45,191 bases of DNA from a bacterium (GTDB lineage Bacteria; Patescibacteriota; Minisyncoccia; Phycocordibacterales; UBA2100): positions 1-45,191 of the forward strand of contig JAUSJH010000007.1 of the NCBI GenBank assembly GCA_030647655.1, read 5' to 3'. A model generated the notes under the pieces. That model worked only from the letters and a program-made list of their open reading frames with translations. It was not told the origin of the DNA and did not search any database. Both the position numbers and the translations under genes were made by a program. Below are positions 8,067 to 16,156 of this stretch, piece by piece; positions within the stretch are counted from its first letter, which is position 1, and each line of letters starts with the position of its first letter.

Positions 8067-9145
8067 AAATCCTCCATATTATAGATTCGTTGGGACTCGG
8101 CGGCGCACAGAGTGTCGTGAAGGGGATTTTTGAGGCACAGAAAGATAACAAAAGTATCTTTCTCTTTGCTTTGCGCAAGCGCGAAATCACGACGGAGATT
8201 AATCATGAGAATGTTTCGATTTTCAATTCAAGCAGCAAGTATTCACTTGCTCCGTTATTTGCCCTCAAAAAGCTTATAGAAAGGGAAAAGATCGATATCT
8301 TGCATTGCCACTTGTTTCGCTCAAATGTATTCGGCTGGCTGTTGAAAGTCATTTGGTTCCCGAAAATTAAACTCATCTTTCACGAACATGGAAGTATAGC
8401 GATTGATGGGATATTCTACAGAATTTTTCTTAGGTTATCTCGTAAATCCGTAATTTTATATATCGCTGTTTCGCAGGCGATGAAACGGGCTTTGGTGACG
8501 CTGCATATACCTGAAGAAAAAATCACCGTTCTATATAATTTTGTGGACACGAAGAAATTCAGTCGAGACAATATTACATGGAACATAGCGGAGGAGCGGA
8601 AGAAGCTGGGCATACCGGCGGACGCATTTGTCGTTGGGTTTGCCGGAAGACTCATCGAACTGAAAGGGTGGCGTGAATTTATAGAAGCGGCAAGGATTAT
8701 CGGAATGCAGGACAAAAGTGTCAGATTTGTTATGGCGGGTGATGGACCCGATCGAGAAAAGATGCTGCGGAAGATAGCACAGTATGGCATTCTCAACCGT
8801 GTCGCGTATTTGGGGTATGTTTCTGATATGTGGAAGTTTTATTCGATTCTGGATTGCTTTGTGGCATCCTCCTCTACGGAATCATTTGGTATCGCTATTC
8901 TCGAAGCTCGATCCATGGCCGTTCCAGTCATTGCCTCGAATGTTCCTGGCTTGGAAGAACTTGTCACAGATCAAGAAAATGGACTATTATTTGAAGCGGG
9001 AAATAGTGAAGAGCTTTCTAACAAAATAGGTCTTCTGAAGGAAGACAGCGAATCAAGCGGTAAGATGGTAAGAAATGGCCTATCGGAGATTCCCACCTAT
9101 TCTCTTGACGCTTACATTACCAAATTAACTGCCATCTGGGTGTAA
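8063..9145 (+). CDS. GT4-family glycosyltransferase
   Basis: 360 residues from ATG 8063, which overlaps the previous stop (ATGA); the upstream ATG at 8027 would overlap the preceding gene by 40 bases. N-terminal KILHIIDSLGLGGAQSVVKG loop; C-terminal LYNFVDTKKF, FAGRLIELKGW, VMAGDGPDREKML and ESFGIAILEARSM. Typical of capsule or O-antigen-like glycan assembly. The coding sequence is AT-richer than that of genes outside the cluster. Confidence 0.9.
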   Translation: MKILHIIDSLGLGGAQSVVKGIFEAQKDNKSIFLFALRKREITTEINHENVSIFNSSSKYSLAPLFALKKLIEREKIDILHCHLFRSNVFGWLLKVIWFPKIKLIFHEHGSIAIDGIFYRIFLRLSRKSVILYIAVSQAMKRALVTLHIPEEKITVLYNFVDTKKFSRDNITWNIAEERKKLGIPADAFVVGFAGRLIELKGWREFIEAARIIGMQDKSVRFVMAGDGPDREKMLRKIAQYGILNRVAYLGYVSDMWKFYSILDCFVASSSTESFGIAILEARSMAVPVIASNVPGLEELVTDQENGLLFEAGNSEELSNKIGLLKEDSESSGKMVRNGLSEIPTYSLDAYITKLTAIWV

Positions 9146-9153
9146 GGGAGAGT

Positions 9154-9651
9154 ATGAACGAACTGCAAAAATTAATCCTCGATACAAAAAGGTATCGACT
9201 TATTGATATCTTAACTCAACCGAGCTGGTGGGTGGTTCTGAATTTTAGAATTGCCGCCTTTCTCTGGAGGTTAAATTATTTTAGCTTTTTATACTATATA
9301 TATTTTCCAATTTGGAGATTGATAAGTATCATAACGGGTGTAGAGATTTACGGCAAAACGGAGATAGGAGGTGGACTCAAAGTCATTCATTTTGGACAGA
9401 TTTTTATAAATCCAAAGACAGTGATAGGTAAAAATTGCTTGATTTACAACAATGTCTCTATCGGTTCATCCGATTACGAATCTGGCCCTTGTCCCGTTTT
9501 ACGTGACAACGTTAAGATTGGAGTCGGCGCTAGGATACTCGGGGCGATAGAGATAGGGCATGGTTGTAGAATAGGTGCAAATTCTGTAGTAATTGATTCT
9601 TTTCCTGATGACTCTCTAATTATTGGCATACCAGCAAAAAATGGCCGATAA
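9154..9651 (+). CDS. Hexapeptide-repeat acyltransferase (serine O-acetyltransferase/WcaF-like)
   Basis: 165 residues. The N-terminus is hydrophobic and helical; from about residue 60 a left-handed beta-helix is evident (GVEIYGKTEIGGGLKVIH, TVIGKNCLIYNNVSIG, VKIGVGARILG, IEIGHGCRIGANSVV, SLIIGIPAK). The His-Phe-Gly segment matches the catalytic His region of CysE-like enzymes. In this context it probably O-acetylates a glycan sugar rather than serine. It has a Shine-Dalgarno-like AAGGGAG just upstream of ATG. Confidence 0.83.
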   Translation: MNELQKLILDTKRYRLIDILTQPSWWVVLNFRIAAFLWRLNYFSFLYYIYFPIWRLISIITGVEIYGKTEIGGGLKVIHFGQIFINPKTVIGKNCLIYNNVSIGSSDYESGPCPVLRDNVKIGVGARILGAIEIGHGCRIGANSVVIDSFPDDSLIIGIPAKNGR

Positions 9652-9766
9652 AATCAAAATGGCACTCAAAGTGCTCGTCGCGGGGAAGACTTTGTATCGA
9701 ACTTTTCTCTCGGTCGTTTTTTTGGAAGGTAAGGCGGATATACCGAGGTCTCTAAATAAAATATGA
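9641..9766 (+). CDS. Small hypothetical protein between acyltransferase and GT2 (41 aa)
   Basis: Too short for the ORF track. The frame opens with ATG at 9641 inside the acyltransferase 3' end (11-base overlap), or ATG at 9659, and stops with TGA at 9764-9766, overlapping the GT2 start as ATGA. It fills an otherwise empty 111-base gap exactly. The peptide is basic and partly hydrophobic (MALKVLVAGKTLYRTF, then LEGKADIPRSL). The coupling on both sides is the main evidence; the function is unknown. Confidence 0.5.
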   Translation: MADKIKMALKVLVAGKTLYRTFLSVVFLEGKADIPRSLNKI

Positions 9767-10599
9767 AAGAAAGTCAAAATAGGATTTCCGCGTGCCTTGT
9801 TGTATATAACGAGGAGAAGAAAATAGAAGCTTGTCTTAAAAGCTTGCAGGGGTTTGTCGATGAGATCGTGGTAGTTCATGACGGACCCTGCGCCGACTCT
9901 ACTTTATCCATATGTACAAAGTATAACTGTCGGATTTTTATTAAAAATCATATAGGCGATGCAGAACCACACAGGCCTTTTGCACTTCAACAGTGTCAAT
10001 TTGATTGGGTATTGCAAATTGACGCCGATGAAAGGCTTTCCCCGGAACTACAAGCTAATCTTCGCACTTTAGTTAACAATCCAAGTATTGATGCCTATGC
10101 ATTCAATTGGATTGCAACGATTAATAATAAAAAATCAAAATCTCTTAAAAAAGTAGTTTTATTTAGAAAAGAGAAAATGTATGCGATAGGATTACCACAT
10201 ATTATAGCAGAAACGCGCGGTGTACTAAAGTATATTGATTTCGACCTCACCCATGATACGAGTGAATTTGATTCACCAACAAATTTATTGAGAAAGTATA
10301 TTACTAAGGATCGAAAATGGGGAATCGTTAGTGCTTCTTTGCTTTGGGGACCCATAGAAAACATTTCGGTATTTAAATGTACTTTTCCAAGTAGCGAGAC
10401 CAAGCAATCAACTAAACTGATGTTAATGCGGAATCATCCATTAATTGCTCTCTGCATTGTGCCGCTATATAGTTTTCTCTATGGGTATATCAGGCAAGGG
10501 GGTTTCCGCTATGGCTATTTAGGATTTGTACTTAGTTGTCACACACCATTACATGCTTTTTACACGTGCTACTTTCTGCTTAAAAGAAAATTTGTATGA
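9763..10599 (+). CDS. GT2-family glycosyltransferase (WaaE/KdtX-like)
   Basis: 278 residues. GT-A fold with ISACLVVYNEEKKIEACLKSL, EIVVVHDGPCADST and WVLQIDADERLSPEL, the layout of short LPS-core beta-glycosyltransferases. The C-terminus is hydrophobic (about 225-270) and probably membrane-associated. It is coupled by ATGA to both the preceding 41-aa ORF and the flippase. The AT-rich codon use fits the cluster. Confidence 0.85.
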   Translation: MKESQNRISACLVVYNEEKKIEACLKSLQGFVDEIVVVHDGPCADSTLSICTKYNCRIFIKNHIGDAEPHRPFALQQCQFDWVLQIDADERLSPELQANLRTLVNNPSIDAYAFNWIATINNKKSKSLKKVVLFRKEKMYAIGLPHIIAETRGVLKYIDFDLTHDTSEFDSPTNLLRKYITKDRKWGIVSASLLWGPIENISVFKCTFPSSETKQSTKLMLMRNHPLIALCIVPLYSFLYGYIRQGGFRYGYLGFVLSCHTPLHAFYTCYFLLKRKFV

Positions 10600-11867
10600 C
10601 GCCACATTTCTTTTATCTTGAACACAAACGGACACTTCACGATGTCTTTTGGAGAATGCTTCAAGTTGCGAGCCAACAGGGGATAGTTCTGTTCTTGTTT
10701 ATTTTATGCGGGCGATTTTTGTCCCCCAATGATTTTGGTATCTATAATTACACGCTAGCGATTGTTTTATTCTTAGTAATGTTCGGAGACTTCGGGATTT
10801 CTTTGGCGGCATCGAAATATGTTGCCGAATACAACGCGACTAATAGAGAAAAGATCGCCAGCATTCCTTTTAATGCGGGACTCGCCATAGTTGGTTTTGG
10901 GGTGGTTATTTCTGCCCTCGTCTTTCTGTTTGGTCCTCGGTATCTGGGGAGTCATTTTCAGACCATTTTGTATTTATTGCCGCTCGTATTTCTTACTCCG
11001 CTGGTGTCTCTTTATGACGGTATCTATCGAGGACTGCGCCAATTTCGATATCTAACCGCCATCTCATCCGGAATAAGCATCGTCTTTGCGCCCCTCGCTT
11101 ACTACTTGGTCAAATTCCACGGAATTTCAGGTGCCTTATTAGCGCAAGATATTTTTTATCTTTTACTTTTTGTTGGTCTATGTATTGGTTATCGACAGAT
11201 AACTTTCCAATTTGATACTGAGACGATAAAGAGACTCTTGAAATATTCGATCATAGTAGGGATTGGAAGCGTTGGCTTCTTCTTTTTCGGGAAGATAGAT
11301 ACGATTTTTCTTGGTTCTTTCGGGTATATACCGGAAATAGGCTACATTGAGATTCTCAATAAGATATTCGGTGTGTTAGGTACTTTTCCGCTCATTTTGG
11401 CAAGTGTCATAGGTCCCACGATTGCTGGACTTTATGCCAAAAACGAACACGATAGTCTAAAAAAGAAATTGGATAAGTACATCCTCTTATCTTTCTGCAT
11501 CGCTGTGGTTGGCAGCGTTCTTTTCCTGCTTTTTGGCAAATATCTTATAGAATTTGCGTTTCCAAAATATTACGATGCGACGATGCTAAGTATCATTCCC
11601 CTCTATTCTATTTTACTTTTCTCTTATCTTTTTGTAAGCATCATTCCTTCCGGCTTTGCCGTGTATACCGGACACGCAAAATTAAGTGCCTATTTTCTGA
11701 TTGGTTTTGGGGTAATACATGTCGTGCTAAATTATTTTTTCATTCTTAATTTTGGATTTTTTGGTATTATATACTCTATATTGCTTACGCGCGTTCCGTC
11801 AGATTTGCTTTTCATATATGCCTATCGCAAGATTTTGTTATACGCGGAGAAGGTTCAAGTAGGCTAA
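10596..11867 (+). CDS. Polysaccharide flippase, Wzx/MATE-like (MOP superfamily)
   Basis: 423 residues with about 12-14 hydrophobic helices. The N-terminal segment (QVASQQGIVLFLFILCGRFLSPNDFGIYNY) is typical of Wzx/RfbX flippases, as is GDFGISLAASKYVAEYNA. It would move the lipid-linked glycan made by the cluster across the membrane. It ends convergently with the GT39-like gene; the two stop codons overlap by four bases (CTAA). Confidence 0.88.
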   Translation: MTPHFFYLEHKRTLHDVFWRMLQVASQQGIVLFLFILCGRFLSPNDFGIYNYTLAIVLFLVMFGDFGISLAASKYVAEYNATNREKIASIPFNAGLAIVGFGVVISALVFLFGPRYLGSHFQTILYLLPLVFLTPLVSLYDGIYRGLRQFRYLTAISSGISIVFAPLAYYLVKFHGISGALLAQDIFYLLLFVGLCIGYRQITFQFDTETIKRLLKYSIIVGIGSVGFFFFGKIDTIFLGSFGYIPEIGYIEILNKIFGVLGTFPLILASVIGPTIAGLYAKNEHDSLKKKLDKYILLSFCIAVVGSVLFLLFGKYLIEFAFPKYYDATMLSIIPLYSILLFSYLFVSIIPSGFAVYTGHAKLSAYFLIGFGVIHVVLNYFFILNFGFFGIIYSILLTRVPSDLLFIYAYRKILLYAEKVQVG

Positions 11868-13945
11868 TTTGCCTCGTCAATTGGCGAAAAAGATTTAGTC
11901 ACCATAGATTGATCAAAATGATAAACCTCCACGTTTGTCTGGTCGACACCGTCTCCATGATACTTGTCAAAGTTTTCATCGATATAATCAATTATTGCTG
12001 GTTGAATATGGTAAGATTTTCTAGTTTCCCACGTAATCCAACCAGAATCGTATTTAGAAAGATCATTTAGAAAAGTATCAAACTCATATTGCTTGTTACT
12101 CAACATACTAACCGTACGTAAGTACTCTCCACCAATTTCTCTCAAGTAATAGGAACGTAAATACTGTTCGAACAGCACATCTTTACTCGGATTAAAATTT
12201 CTCTTGATTACGACGTACGCTTCTTTGAATGAGCCGTAGTCATTGTTAGTGGTATAAATATCGTCGGCGCTGGAGTAAAAATTAAGCAGCACGATCAACA
12301 CAAAGGAAGTGAGGGCTAAGAGTTTTACCGCTTTATTTTTGATGAGCAGTACTATGTAACCATACACGCCCGTAATAAGAATTACGGCTATAGGCACAAT
12401 ATGTGAAATATACACATATCCAGCGTACCTATCTGCTACCCAAATGAAGAATACGAGAGATACAGCTACCGCTAGATAGAGATAAACGAATCTATCTCTA
12501 AAGGTTCTTGTAAGGGCGTATATCAAAGGTAATCCCGAAGTGAGCAGAATAACTCCGGCAGTTTCGGAGAATGGGTATGTGATCAGGTATCCTATATATT
12601 GATGATTTGATTTCCCGAAGAATGAAAGCAGGCCATCAAACGCGTTTATAATGCCAAGGTTATAGAGCAGATATACTCCAAGACATGCGCATACACCGAT
12701 GATGGAAACATTGATGTATCGATTTTCTTGTCGTGCTATCGCAAGGTAAATAATAAAAGCGAGAATAATTGGGAAGACAATAAGAGAATTAACGTGGATG
12801 AAATAGTTCGCAATCAATAATAGGACAACAAACGGCAATAGCAGATAATTGAAATTAAAATGTTTATTGATAACTGTGTTTAGTGTTGTAAGTCCGAGAT
12901 TTATCTCCGATTTTTCGATGATGAGTTTATAAAATATATAAAATAACAACAGAAAAATCGGAAGTAAGACTGCATACATTCGTGTATACCGGAATAGATT
13001 GATAAATGCAGGATTGAAGATAGCTGCAGTTGTAGCCAGTAATGCTATGTGCTTGAAGCCCGTAAAGTATCGTGCGGCGAAATAAACAACAGAAGCGAAA
13101 AATACACCAAACAGAACCGAAACAATGCGAGATGACCATTCTGAGATCCCGAAAATTTTATAGGAAAGGGCAATTAGTAAGGTATGTGGCCATGCGCGGG
13201 TGTAGTTGCAGTCAATATCTGTGGCGAGACAAGAGGTATACTGCCCAGATTTCTGCTGAAGCCAATCCCACTCATAAAACGTACCTGTGTAGTAATACCC
13301 AGCGGCTGCACCAACTACCTGAAATTCATCCTCTCTCAAATCATGCGAACCAACGCGATAACCCAGTACAAATATCGAAGTAATAATCAAAATTACAAGT
13401 CCGATACTATAGAACCACCCTTCGATATAGAACCATCGGACGATGTTTCTGAGAATCGGTACTCGGTTGATGTTAGGAAACTTGTTTCCGAAATTCCCTG
13501 ATCTTCCTTGTTCTTTTTGCTTTTCGCGCAGACTTTCTTGTTCCAAATTATTCAATCTCTCTCTATTGGCAAAGAAAATGAAGAAGCTGGATGCAAAAGC
13601 GACTAAGGCGATGGCGGTGTCGAATGGCTCTAGAAATTCGATTTGAAAAATATTCAGCCCAGAAAGTACGATATACGCAAAGCTTGCTAGAAATAAGTAA
13701 GAAGCGGTCGTCGGTAGCGGCTGCTTTAGTGGATCGGTATCTTTTATTTGAGTGAACCAGTTTAAAAAAGCCATATAACCAAACGCGATGCCAATGAGTA
13801 GAAAGATGTACGGATTGACGAACCAGATTTTTAGTTCACTGAAATAAGTTATCGTTGCGACCGCGGCAATAGCGATCCCGAATGACGTAACAAACCTGGC
13901 TCGCATAAGGCGAGCAACAGCAAGTAAATTACTTTTCAATCGCAT
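11864..13945 (-). CDS. Membrane glycosyltransferase, GT39/PMT-like (GT-C fold)
   Basis: 693 residues with many membrane helices. About 150 N-terminal residues form a separate four-helix membrane region, followed by a GT-C core beginning near residue 175. An acidic first-loop motif (SHDLREDEFQVV) corresponds to the catalytic Asp/Glu of PMT/ArnT enzymes. RYTRMYAVLLPIF and a soluble C-terminal domain follow. It would use a polyprenyl-phosphate sugar to glycosylate a lipid or exported protein. Its start overlaps the LamG-like gene end by 17 bases. Confidence 0.78.
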   Translation of the reverse strand: MRLKSNLLAVARLMRARFVTSFGIAIAAVATITYFSELKIWFVNPYIFLLIGIAFGYMAFLNWFTQIKDTDPLKQPLPTTASYLFLASFAYIVLSGLNIFQIEFLEPFDTAIALVAFASSFFIFFANRERLNNLEQESLREKQKEQGRSGNFGNKFPNINRVPILRNIVRWFYIEGWFYSIGLVILIITSIFVLGYRVGSHDLREDEFQVVGAAAGYYYTGTFYEWDWLQQKSGQYTSCLATDIDCNYTRAWPHTLLIALSYKIFGISEWSSRIVSVLFGVFFASVVYFAARYFTGFKHIALLATTAAIFNPAFINLFRYTRMYAVLLPIFLLLFYIFYKLIIEKSEINLGLTTLNTVINKHFNFNYLLLPFVVLLLIANYFIHVNSLIVFPIILAFIIYLAIARQENRYINVSIIGVCACLGVYLLYNLGIINAFDGLLSFFGKSNHQYIGYLITYPFSETAGVILLTSGLPLIYALTRTFRDRFVYLYLAVAVSLVFFIWVADRYAGYVYISHIVPIAVILITGVYGYIVLLIKNKAVKLLALTSFVLIVLLNFYSSADDIYTTNNDYGSFKEAYVVIKRNFNPSKDVLFEQYLRSYYLREIGGEYLRTVSMLSNKQYEFDTFLNDLSKYDSGWITWETRKSYHIQPAIIDYIDENFDKYHGDGVDQTNVEVYHFDQSMVTKSFSPIDEAN

Positions 13946-15086
13946 GGATCGTTACTGAACGAAGCGAAGTCGTAGCAGTGCTACTTAGGGGGAAGAGCAG
14001 TTCTGAGTCTATCGAAGTTGAGAAAGAAATACCTTGCGGATTTGAGAGTATTGTTTCGTTTGAGAAGTCTGTTCTGTAAAGGCAACCTTTCAAATAGGAA
14101 CCATTGCTGAACCCATTTTTTCCGAAAGTCAGGTTCCTGTTTCCGTATCCTATTGCGATGGTACTAGAAGCGAAAGCAACGTTGCCTGCATTGATTCCAT
14201 CTATATATAAGCCGATAGTTCCTTTCGTTAAAGAGGGAGTATATAAGGCGAGAAGGGAATGTTTCGCATTGAAGAAGTCTTGCTTGATTGGATACGAGAG
14301 AGATTTGATCCCAGTGTTTGTTCGTACCCAGAAAGTAACATTACTCTTGCTTTGTGTGATTTCCCAATTGTAGTGTCCGATAATTTGTTGACCGTCATTT
14401 TCATTATCTTCGGGTTTCCATTCCGCATACACTGTGAAGGGGCCAGTCTCGAACATGTCGCTTGAGCTCGCCATTTCCAATTTGCTCTTGCCATCAAAGT
14501 ACATGCACTCGTCGAAGGGGAAGGCCTTACCGATAAGCTCTGGCGAAGAGCTTGCCTGAGTACTGGTAGCTATGGTGTCGCTTGTTGGCGCATGGTATTC
14601 GAGCGGGTTGCTGCTTGTTTGCACCGAGTTTTGTTGCAGTGAGCCTGCCGTAAAATCCCACGAGTAATCCCACTCTACCGAATCCGGATCGAAATCGAGG
14701 TACGGGGGAATTATTGATACACCGTCTCCCTCGACACTCACGGTGATCTGCGCATTTTTTAATACTGCTTTGGGCTTGAAGACGGCGTAGGCGATGCCGT
14801 TCAATTCGCGGTAGGTCGAGCCGTCGGCCGCGACCTTTCGTTCCGAAAGGTCGCGGCTCGGTTCCAAATAGAATTCGCCGGAGGTGTCGCCCGGAGCGCC
14901 CACATCTATGGTGAAGGTCTTGTCGTACCCGAAGGGGAGGAAGTTCCAGTAGAGGACATATAGAAGAAAGGCGAGGGGAATCGCATATGCTGCAAAGCGC
15001 AATACCCAAATAACCCAAGGCCTGTATTCCGGCTTCTGGAGCTCTACGGGATTTGGGGCTCCCGCAATTGGCTTGATATCGTCCAT
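13929..15086 (-). CDS. Membrane-anchored protein with a LamG/concanavalin-like domain
   Basis: 385 residues: an N-terminal cytosolic stretch, one membrane helix (about 27-47), then an extracytoplasmic beta-rich region. Residues about 215-350 match a LamG-like fold (GPFTVYAEWKP, IIGHYNWEI, GLYIDGINAGNVAF, LTFGKNGF). Probable carbohydrate- or surface-binding partner of the adjoining GT39-like enzyme. The coding sequence contains a perfect 31-base palindrome (14827-14857). A leaderless promoter precedes ATG 15086. Confidence 0.7.
   Translation of the reverse strand: MDDIKPIAGAPNPVELQKPEYRPWVIWVLRFAAYAIPLAFLLYVLYWNFLPFGYDKTFTIDVGAPGDTSGEFYLEPSRDLSERKVAADGSTYRELNGIAYAVFKPKAVLKNAQITVSVEGDGVSIIPPYLDFDPDSVEWDYSWDFTAGSLQQNSVQTSSNPLEYHAPTSDTIATSTQASSSPELIGKAFPFDECMYFDGKSKLEMASSSDMFETGPFTVYAEWKPEDNENDGQQIIGHYNWEITQSKSNVTFWVRTNTGIKSLSYPIKQDFFNAKHSLLALYTPSLTKGTIGLYIDGINAGNVAFASSTIAIGYGNRNLTFGKNGFSNGSYLKGCLYRTDFSNETILSNPQGISFSTSIDSELLFPLSSTATTSLRSVTIHAIEK
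14827..14857 (+). repeat. ORF-embedded palindrome in the LamG-like gene
   Basis: Perfect 14-bp arms (GCCGCGACCTTTCG and its complement) with centre TTC. In the minus-strand protein it encodes the segment SRDLSERKVAAD. Confidence 0.75.
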
Positions 15087-15094
15087 TGGCTGGA

Positions 15095-15123
15095 ACTATG
15101 CCACCAGAGAGCCATTTGGTCAA
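15095..15123 (-). promoter_or_regulatory. Promoter of the LamG/GT39-like operon
   Basis: Minus strand: TTGACC (15118-15123), 17-base spacer, CATAGT (15095-15100), then eight bases to ATG at 15086. Divergent from the RhuM-Fic promoter. Confidence 0.5.
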
Positions 15124-15132
15124 GCTCATCCA

Positions 15133-15146
15133 GCCCAGTACTGGGC
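15133..15146. promoter_or_regulatory. 14-bp palindrome between divergent promoters (candidate operator)
   Basis: GCCCAGTACTGGGC, perfect. It covers the -35 region of the RhuM-Fic promoter (15131-15136) and lies next to the -35 of the opposing promoter, a fitting place for a repressor. Assignment as operator is inference. Confidence 0.4.
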
Positions 15147-15150
15147 CACA

Positions 15151-15159
15151 TGTTAGGAT
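15151..15159 (+). promoter_or_regulatory. Extended -10 promoter of the RhuM-Fic gene (leaderless)
   Basis: TGT-TAGGAT, seven bases before ATG 15167. The same hexamer serves hicBA-1. It rules out the ORF-track start at 15086 and the ATG at 15158, which lies in the -10 itself. Confidence 0.6.
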
Positions 15160-15166
15160 GCTGCGT

Positions 15167-16156
15167 ATGGTGAAAAAAGCCTCACGGGGAAAAGCGGTAG
15201 TCATCTATCAGGCAAAGTCTGGCGCTATTGAGCTACGCGGGGATTTTAGTAAGGAGACGATTTGGGCGACACAGGTCCAGATCGCCGATGTTTTCAAGGC
15301 CGAGCGCTCGGTTGTGACCAAGCACATTCGAAACATCCTCAAAGACAAGGAATTGGATGTTAATTCAGTATGTGCAAAATTTGCACATACTGCCGACGAC
15401 GGCAAGGTCTATCAAGTGCAATTTTACAATCTCGATGTGATCCTCGCCGTAGGGTACAGAACCAACTCAAAGCGGGCGATCGAGTTTCGCCAATGGGCGA
15501 CGAAGACACTTCGGAGCTACATCGTTGAGGGCTATGCAGTCAATAAAAAGCGGATTGCTCAGAATTACGAGCAGTTTTTGGGCGTCGTGCGCGATATACA
15601 GAAACTCTTGCCGGAAGGGTCAGCGATGAGCGCGACAGATGCGATGGAGCTTGTGTCGCTCTTTGCCGATACGTGGCTCTCACTCGATGCATACGACAAA
15701 GACATGCTCCCGAAGGGGAAGCTTACGAAGAGGCGCGTCGCGCTGACCGCAGACAAGATGGGAGCCGGCCTTGCCGAACTCAAGCGTGCGCTCGCTGGTC
15801 GGGGAGAAGCAAGCGAGCTTTTTGGTGCGGAGCGGCACACGGGAGCCGTGGCCGGTATTGTCGGCAACGTCATGCAGTCATTCGGTGGCAAGGAGTTGTA
15901 CCCGACCGCCGAAGAAAAAGCGGCGCACCTCTTGTATTTTATGGTCAAGAACCACCCTTTCACCGATGGTAACAAGCGCAGTGGCGCATACGCGTTCGTG
16001 TGGTTCCTCCAGCACGCGAGTATTCTGGATGTGCGCAAGCTCACGCCTTCGGCTCTGACAGCCCTCACCATCTTAGTCGCAGAAAGCGATCCCGCTCACA
16101 AGGAACGGATCGTCCGGCTCATTCTCAATCTTGTAGGAAAGAAACCGGGTACTTAG
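15167..16156 (+). CDS. RhuM-Fic fusion protein (probable Fic/Doc AMPylating toxin)
   Basis: 329 residues from ATG 15167 (promoter-determined). The N-terminal half is a RhuM-like domain (IWATQVQIADVFKAERSVVTKHIRNI, YNLDVILAVGYRTNS, FRQWATKTLRSYIVEGYAVN). The C-terminal half is a Fic domain with the intact motif HPFTDGNKRSG (His263). Fic proteins transfer AMP or other phosphate-linked groups to target proteins. No separate antitoxin is adjacent, so inhibition may be intramolecular or absent. Its end overlaps the convergent GT39-like gene by four bases. It carries a perfect 27-base palindrome. Confidence 0.87.
   Translation: MVKKASRGKAVVIYQAKSGAIELRGDFSKETIWATQVQIADVFKAERSVVTKHIRNILKDKELDVNSVCAKFAHTADDGKVYQVQFYNLDVILAVGYRTNSKRAIEFRQWATKTLRSYIVEGYAVNKKRIAQNYEQFLGVVRDIQKLLPEGSAMSATDAMELVSLFADTWLSLDAYDKDMLPKGKLTKRRVALTADKMGAGLAELKRALAGRGEASELFGAERHTGAVAGIVGNVMQSFGGKELYPTAEEKAAHLLYFMVKNHPFTDGNKRSGAYAFVWFLQHASILDVRKLTPSALTALTILVAESDPAHKERIVRLILNLVGKKPGT
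15366..15392 (+). repeat. ORF-embedded palindrome in the RhuM-Fic gene
   Basis: 13-bp arms (CAGTATGTGCAAA and its complement) around a single A. It encodes the SVCAKFAHT stretch, which I recall as conserved in RhuM proteins, so amino-acid constraint may explain part of it. Confidence 0.65.

Noticed and set aside
15086-15166. Upstream ORF-track start of RhuM-Fic
   Set aside because: It precedes the extended -10 and overlaps the opposing promoter; the extra residues match nothing in the family.
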